Assembly (NCBI GenBank): GCA_963733265.1
Contig: CAVTCF010000001.1
Location: 620,001-684,000, forward strand
From: PALSA-1006 sp963733265
GTDB taxonomy: Bacteria; Pseudomonadota; Gammaproteobacteria; Burkholderiales; Gallionellaceae
Direction: 5' to 3'
DNA length: 64,000 bases
A model generated the notes under the pieces. That model had not been told where the DNA came from. It was given only the letters and a program-made list of their open reading frames with translations, and searched no databases. Position numbers and translations under genes: made by a program. Positions 60,604-64,000 of this stretch are shown piece after piece; the first letter of the stretch is position 1, and each line of letters begins with the position of its first letter.

Positions 60604-61827
60604 TTATCTGAGTTTTACCCGCAACGAGAACAACTCACCCAGAGCATCTTCGTTCGTCAGACGCCACGGGTAGCCGTGATTACGAACCTTCCCTTCTTTT
60701 TCAGACATCAGAAATTCGAACACGATGCGTTTTGATTGAACAAGATCGTTGAAACGTTGGATTGACGGTCGCTCGCAGTAAATCAGTTCCTTGTAGTGAA
60801 AGCGCTGTTGGCCAGCCGTGTTGCGAACATCTGCCTTAATGAAGACTGCGCGTGAATGCTTTTCACGAAGTCTCCCCTCAAGTAACCCGAAAGGCCAGTA
60901 ACCAAATCGTGAAATCCCTTTCAATAAATCAATCTGTTCGGGTGTGGCCGATGGGTCAAGTAACAATCCGAGGTTGTTAGCTGTCGTAGTCACTTGGGAA
61001 TGGCAGGCATAGTGTCCATGCTCATCCTGCTGGCCAATTAGACGTAGCCGTTCCAGCCCCGTTAATTTTTCCTCCCAGCTCGGTGCTTGCTGGAACAGAT
61101 TTATTTTTCCGCCATGCCCGCCAGTTTCCTTGACCTGTTTGCACTTGACCTCAATCCCCCTGAAGTCGGCACGTTTATCATTGTTTTCCTTGATGCCCAA
61201 CTGCGTTTCAAAGGTGTACCCAATCCCGGTATCACCGGGACGTAGAGAGTCGATATAGCCCTGTTCATGTATGTGGTCGAAACGAGCCAGAAGATCATTA
61301 AGCGCCTCGTCAAGAATGAGAGTAGGTGCATCAATCTCCAGCAGTACGAACAGTCCGTCACTAAGTTGAACTACATCTCCAAACAGCAAGGAACAAAGTC
61401 GCTGGAATTCCGCGTCCTCATTTTCCCGTAGTATGTCTGCGTAGTAGCCGACCGAATCATCGACATGTTCGGCTCTTAGGAAAATACCCACCCTATGACC
61501 ATGTTGACGATCATTGAAATTGCCATGAAGGCAAGTAATGCGGCGCTCTGGGTAACGTTGATAGTACTTGTATGCCAGAGATTTCTCTTGGCCCTCAATA
61601 CCATCGATGGCCAGAAAATGCTCGGTCACATTTTGGTTCGGATCAGCAATCTCCAACTCAGGGAAAAGGTCGTATGCCTCGATGGGAACCAAGACTCCAT
61701 GACGGCCTGAGTCATCATTTTTGGTTAGCACCTTGGCAAATATTTCACCACCGCGAATAGTTTTGCCAGCCAACTTACTTAGTCCTTGGCAATAGGAAAA
61801 CAAACTATCGAGTTGACGATTTGGCAT
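60604..61827 (-). CDS. MvaI/BcnI-family type II restriction endonuclease
   Basis: 407 residues. The central part FETQLGIKENNDKRADFRG then IEVKCKQ matches the MvaI/BcnI nuclease fold, with the Glu, Asp and ExK catalytic set; known members cut CCWGG or CCSGG. The N-terminal 180 residues or so are an extra domain (SKLAGKTIRGGEIFAKVLTK). AAGAAGGAAAT precedes the start, which lies within the 3' end of the truncated vsr gene. With the Dcm-like methylase it forms a restriction-modification pair, probably for a CCNGG-type site (inference). Confidence 0.85.
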   Translation of the reverse strand: MPNRQLDSLFSYCQGLSKLAGKTIRGGEIFAKVLTKNDDSGRHGVLVPIEAYDLFPELEIADPNQNVTEHFLAIDGIEGQEKSLAYKYYQRYPERRITCLHGNFNDRQHGHRVGIFLRAEHVDDSVGYYADILRENEDAEFQRLCSLLFGDVVQLSDGLFVLLEIDAPTLILDEALNDLLARFDHIHEQGYIDSLRPGDTGIGYTFETQLGIKENNDKRADFRGIEVKCKQVKETGGHGGKINLFQQAPSWEEKLTGLERLRLIGQQDEHGHYACHSQVTTTANNLGLLLDPSATPEQIDLLKGISRFGYWPFGLLEGRLREKHSRAVFIKADVRNTAGQQRFHYKELIYCERPSIQRFNDLVQSKRIVFEFLMSEKEGKVRNHGYPWRLTNEDALGELFSLRVKLR

Positions 61828-62069
61828 TTATTTCCTTCTTCTTGGCTTATATTTTTCCGATGATGCCAGAAACAAACATGCACAAAGACAACTGCCTTGT
61901 ATTTCGGAAAAACAAAATCTGGTTTTTCCGGCAATTCTTTTGTATGAAGTCTGAAGCGAAGCACCCGACTATGCAGATATTTACTGACCAGCAATTCTGG
62001 CTTAGTGTTCTTTACCCGGATGCCGTACATCATTCGGCTGCGAGTCTCCTGTTCAATAATATCACCCAT
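61779..62069 (-). pseudogene. Truncated very-short-patch-repair endonuclease (vsr)
   Basis: The N-terminal 70 residues are Vsr: RSRMMYGIRVKNTKPELLVSK with the catalytic-site Glu, KPDFVFPKYKAVVFVHVCFWH with the active Asp and one His. After FWHH the family sequence (normally a Cys-rich zinc region and about 70 more residues) is lost and a foreign tail of about 25 residues runs into the restriction gene. At 96 residues it is shorter than the usual 130-150. It was probably cut by a deletion that brought the endonuclease gene next to it. Confidence 0.75.
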
Positions 62070-62091
62070 TAGGCAACAATTCGCTAGTTGC

Positions 62092-62292
62092 TTAATGAAG
62101 CATTGTCGAACAGGTTGTGTCGCAAACTTCCAAATCGTCTGCGTTGTATCGGTAAGTAGGATTGAGCTTCATTCCCACAAGTGCCGCTACCAACACGCGC
62201 CCACGATCTGCATCTTCTAGTATGACCATGCGAATATCTTTATCGCCAGCATCAATAACGTTTTTGAATTTGACTATATTGCCCGCTTTCAT
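62092..62292 (-). CDS. Small hypothetical protein between methylase and vsr
   Basis: 66 residues with AAAGGAGGC 5 bases before the ATG, a strong ribosome site, 11 bp after the methylase stop. The sequence MKAGNIVKFKNVIDAGDKD with MVILEDADRGRVLVAALVGM looks like a small beta-barrel (SH3/KOW-like) protein and ends in two Cys. It may be a regulatory or accessory protein of the restriction-modification set. The family is not recognised. Confidence 0.65.
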   Translation of the reverse strand: MKAGNIVKFKNVIDAGDKDIRMVILEDADRGRVLVAALVGMKLNPTYRYNADDLEVCDTTCSTMLH

Positions 62293-62303
62293 GACAGCCT
62301 CCT

Positions 62304-63578
62304 TTAAATAGTTGCGTAACGAAGAGGAAGCTCAGGTTCCAAGGTGTCAGCTTCCAGCGTTGGTTGCATCAACTTTGCGACATGAGCCATAACATCAACA
62401 ACAACAGAATTTCCAAATTGTTTGTAAGCCCGTGTATCCGACACCGGAATCCTGAACGTGTCGGGGTAGCCCATCAACCGCGCGCATTCTCTGGGCGTCA
62501 ATCGGCGCGGATTTTTTTGCGTACCTTGATACACCAGAATTTCCGATCCGTCCTTGTAGTAGCGTGCCGACAAGGTGCGCGTCACGTCTCCGGGTTTGAC
62601 CAAACCAAAGCCGAAGCCGTTCCCCTTTGCTTTATGTTTAGCGGCGTAATTTTGCAAGTAAAGCCAGAGATTATCGGTGAGTGTGTATTTATCCAACTGG
62701 CGCTGTTTTTTGTGGTCGAAGAATCTTCCTTCGTCCCATGGCAAAACAGGTTCGCTGCCATCGGTGCGGTGCAGGATGTCTTTAAGTTTGCGCTCTCCCT
62801 TGGGCGGCAGGGGCAAGGCATCGAAATCGAATGCAATCGGTTCGCGGAAGCCGACAATCAGGATGCGCTCGCGGTGTTGCGGGACGAAGTGTGCGCCGTC
62901 GATGACGCGATAGCTGATGTGGTAGCCGAGATCATTGGTTAAGGTGCGGCGGATAACATCGAAGGTGCGGCCTTTGTCATGGGAGACAAGGTTCTTGACG
63001 TTTTCTAGCAGGAAAGCGCGTGGACGCTTTTCTTCGATGATGCGCGCCACGTCGAAGAACAATGTGCCTTGCGTTTCGCAGGCGAAACCGTGCGCCTTGC
63101 CCAGCGCATTTTTCTTGGATACACCGGCAATCGAGAAGGGCTGGCAGGGAAATCCGGCCAGCAAGACATCGTGGTCGGGAATGTCGGCAGCCTGCACTTG
63201 GGTGATGTCTCCGGCAATGGGGTGACCATCGCGGAAGTTTTCAGCATAGGTTTTTTGCGCGTAGCTGTCCCATTCGCTGGTAAATACGCAACGTCCGCCG
63301 ATTTGCTCAAATGCCTTGCGAAGGCCGCCGATGCCTGCGAACAGGTCGATGAAATCAAAAGCGCCTTTGGGGCTGTCATTTCCGAATGGCAATAGTTGCT
63401 GCAATGCGTGAGCAAGATAGGCGGGAGGGGGAGTTTGTCTGGTTTCCCACCTTCTAATGGTGCGTACATCAATGTCCAAATATTTGGCTAGGGCTGCCTG
63501 AGTATGGTGTTTGCGGGCTTCGTCCAGATAGGAAAGCACCGTGTCTTGATCGTTGACTATGGTGAGAGTGGCATTCAT
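62304..63578 (-). CDS. DNA (cytosine-5)-methyltransferase (Dcm-like)
   Basis: 424 residues: an N-terminal helix-turn-helix-like region (LAKYLDIDVRTIRRWETRQTP, about 30-50) as in Dcm, then the C5-methylase motifs FIDLFAGIGGLRKAF (I), AGFPCQPFS with catalytic Cys145 (IV), ENV (VI), QHRERILIVGF (VIII) and the C-terminal FGNSVVV (X). It methylates cytosine in a short palindrome. The vsr genes nearby repair T:G mismatches from its product. The Dcm-like N-terminus makes CCWGG a plausible target, but target specificity is not readable. Confidence 0.9.
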   Translation of the reverse strand: MNATLTIVNDQDTVLSYLDEARKHHTQAALAKYLDIDVRTIRRWETRQTPPPAYLAHALQQLLPFGNDSPKGAFDFIDLFAGIGGLRKAFEQIGGRCVFTSEWDSYAQKTYAENFRDGHPIAGDITQVQAADIPDHDVLLAGFPCQPFSIAGVSKKNALGKAHGFACETQGTLFFDVARIIEEKRPRAFLLENVKNLVSHDKGRTFDVIRRTLTNDLGYHISYRVIDGAHFVPQHRERILIVGFREPIAFDFDALPLPPKGERKLKDILHRTDGSEPVLPWDEGRFFDHKKQRQLDKYTLTDNLWLYLQNYAAKHKAKGNGFGFGLVKPGDVTRTLSARYYKDGSEILVYQGTQKNPRRLTPRECARLMGYPDTFRIPVSDTRAYKQFGNSVVVDVMAHVAKLMQPTLEADTLEPELPLRYATI

Positions 63579-63728
63579 GGTTGTTTAGCGGTCTAAAGTT
63601 ATCCGGGAACTTTTGCGGACAATATGTCATTTATTATTCCCAGTCAAGATTATAATTTGCATCCGAGTTGCTGACGGCAACGAACTGGGATTATTTGCCC
63701 AAGCGGTATGCTTTGTTAACATAGAACA

Positions 63729-64000
63729 ATGGTAGATATCTGGAGCAAACAGAAGCGGTCGGAAGTCATGTCACTAATCCGCTCGCGCGGAAACAAGGCG
63801 ACAGAGTTGCGCCTGATTGAGATTTTTCGTGAGTTCCATATTACCGGCTGGCGGCGCAACCAGCCGCTTTTTGGCAAGCCGGATTTCACCTTTAGACGCG
63901 AACGCGTTGTTGTTTTTGTGGATGGGTGTTTTTGGCACGGCTGTCCAAAGTGCTACAAACGCCCGAGCAGCAATCAGGAATTTTGGGATACCAAAATAAC
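63729..64000 (+). CDS. vsr: Very-short-patch-repair endonuclease (vsr), partial
   Basis: An open frame from ATG 63729 to the right edge reads MVDIWSKQKRSEVMSLIRSR, later FGKPDFTFRRERVVVFVDG and CFWHGCPKCYKRP. Those are the Vsr active-site Asp, the FWHGC His and the Cys pair of the zinc site. The first 90 residues look intact and the 3' end is outside the window. It is divergent from the methylase gene with a 150-bp gap. It is a second, apparently functional vsr beside the truncated copy at 61779-62069. Confidence 0.85.
   Translation, partial: MVDIWSKQKRSEVMSLIRSRGNKATELRLIEIFREFHITGWRRNQPLFGKPDFTFRRERVVVFVDGCFWHGCPKCYKRPSSNQEFWDTKI

Noticed and set aside
62364..62942. Plus-strand frame of 192 codons
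   Set aside because: Antisense to the cytosine methylase, which has all its catalytic motifs.

Overview
The window looks like a chromosomal segment of a betaproteobacterium. The reasons are the acnD/prpF type of methylcitrate operon led by a GntR regulator, the prfB, recJ, metG, apbC and dcd proteins, and the style of the intergenic palindromes. A lithotrophic or sulfur-metabolising member of the Nitrosomonadales (Gallionellaceae-like) fits best, but no rRNA or other species marker is present, so this is an inference. I saw no tRNA, rRNA, CRISPR array or intact insertion sequence.

Layout. 1-4418 (minus): membrane subunits of a group 4 hydrogenase / formate-hydrogenlyase-like complex (hyfB, C, E, partial F). 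4489-10898: housekeeping genes metG, apbC (mrp), dcd, a small conserved protein and a large PLP arginine/lysine/ornithine decarboxylase. 10924-12010: a YgjP-like zinc peptidase, a 28-residue membrane ORF with its own terminator, and a 38-codon ORF. 12030-22627: an organosulfonate cluster. ssuBC-like transport genes, an AMP-forming acyl-CoA ligase and an acylating aldehyde dehydrogenase lie on the minus strand. Xsc (sulfoacetaldehyde acetyltransferase), a GMC oxidoreductase, an SsuA-like binding protein and an aminotransferase lie on the plus strand. The two transcription units share an almost identical 50-bp upstream element. 22628-23190 is a decayed gap with a phosphoketolase remnant. 23191-28717: a giant CheB-CheR-PAS-GGDEF-EAL protein and a NarL-type regulator. 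28996-31410: two small membrane proteins and a metallophosphoesterase.

31769-34383 holds a nucleotidyltransferase-fold protein, a membrane protein ending in a Gly/Cys tail, and a convergent radical SAM/SPASM gene whose 3' end overlaps the tail codons antisense. This is the best candidate in the window for an undescribed peptide- or protein-modifying system. 34498-38801: a second SsuA, a four-domain rhodanese, cysteine dioxygenase and a mercaptopyruvate-type sulfurtransferase, a second sulfur module. 38915-40342 is dbpA. 40356-42898 is an iron-uptake operon (cupredoxin, outer-membrane protein, FTR1) divergent from fur, with two Fur boxes between them. 42921-44879 is rlhA-like.

45060-53770 is the methylcitrate operon (GntR regulator, prpB, prpC, acnD, prpF, prpE), in which prpB carries a one-base frameshift. 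54081-58449: lysC, recJ and prfB, the last with its programmed +1 frameshift. From 58450 to the right edge is an accessory island: diverged ORF6N-type fragments, a DUF1016/PDDEXK nuclease, an ORF6N protein, and a restriction-modification set (MvaI/BcnI-like endonuclease, truncated vsr, small protein, Dcm-like cytosine methylase, second vsr).

How the parts combine: the sulfonate cluster would convert sulfoacetate and perhaps isethionate to sulfoacetaldehyde, and Xsc would then split this to acetyl phosphate and sulfite. The cysteine dioxygenase/rhodanese module handles cysteine-derived sulfur. The methylcitrate operon oxidises propionyl-CoA.
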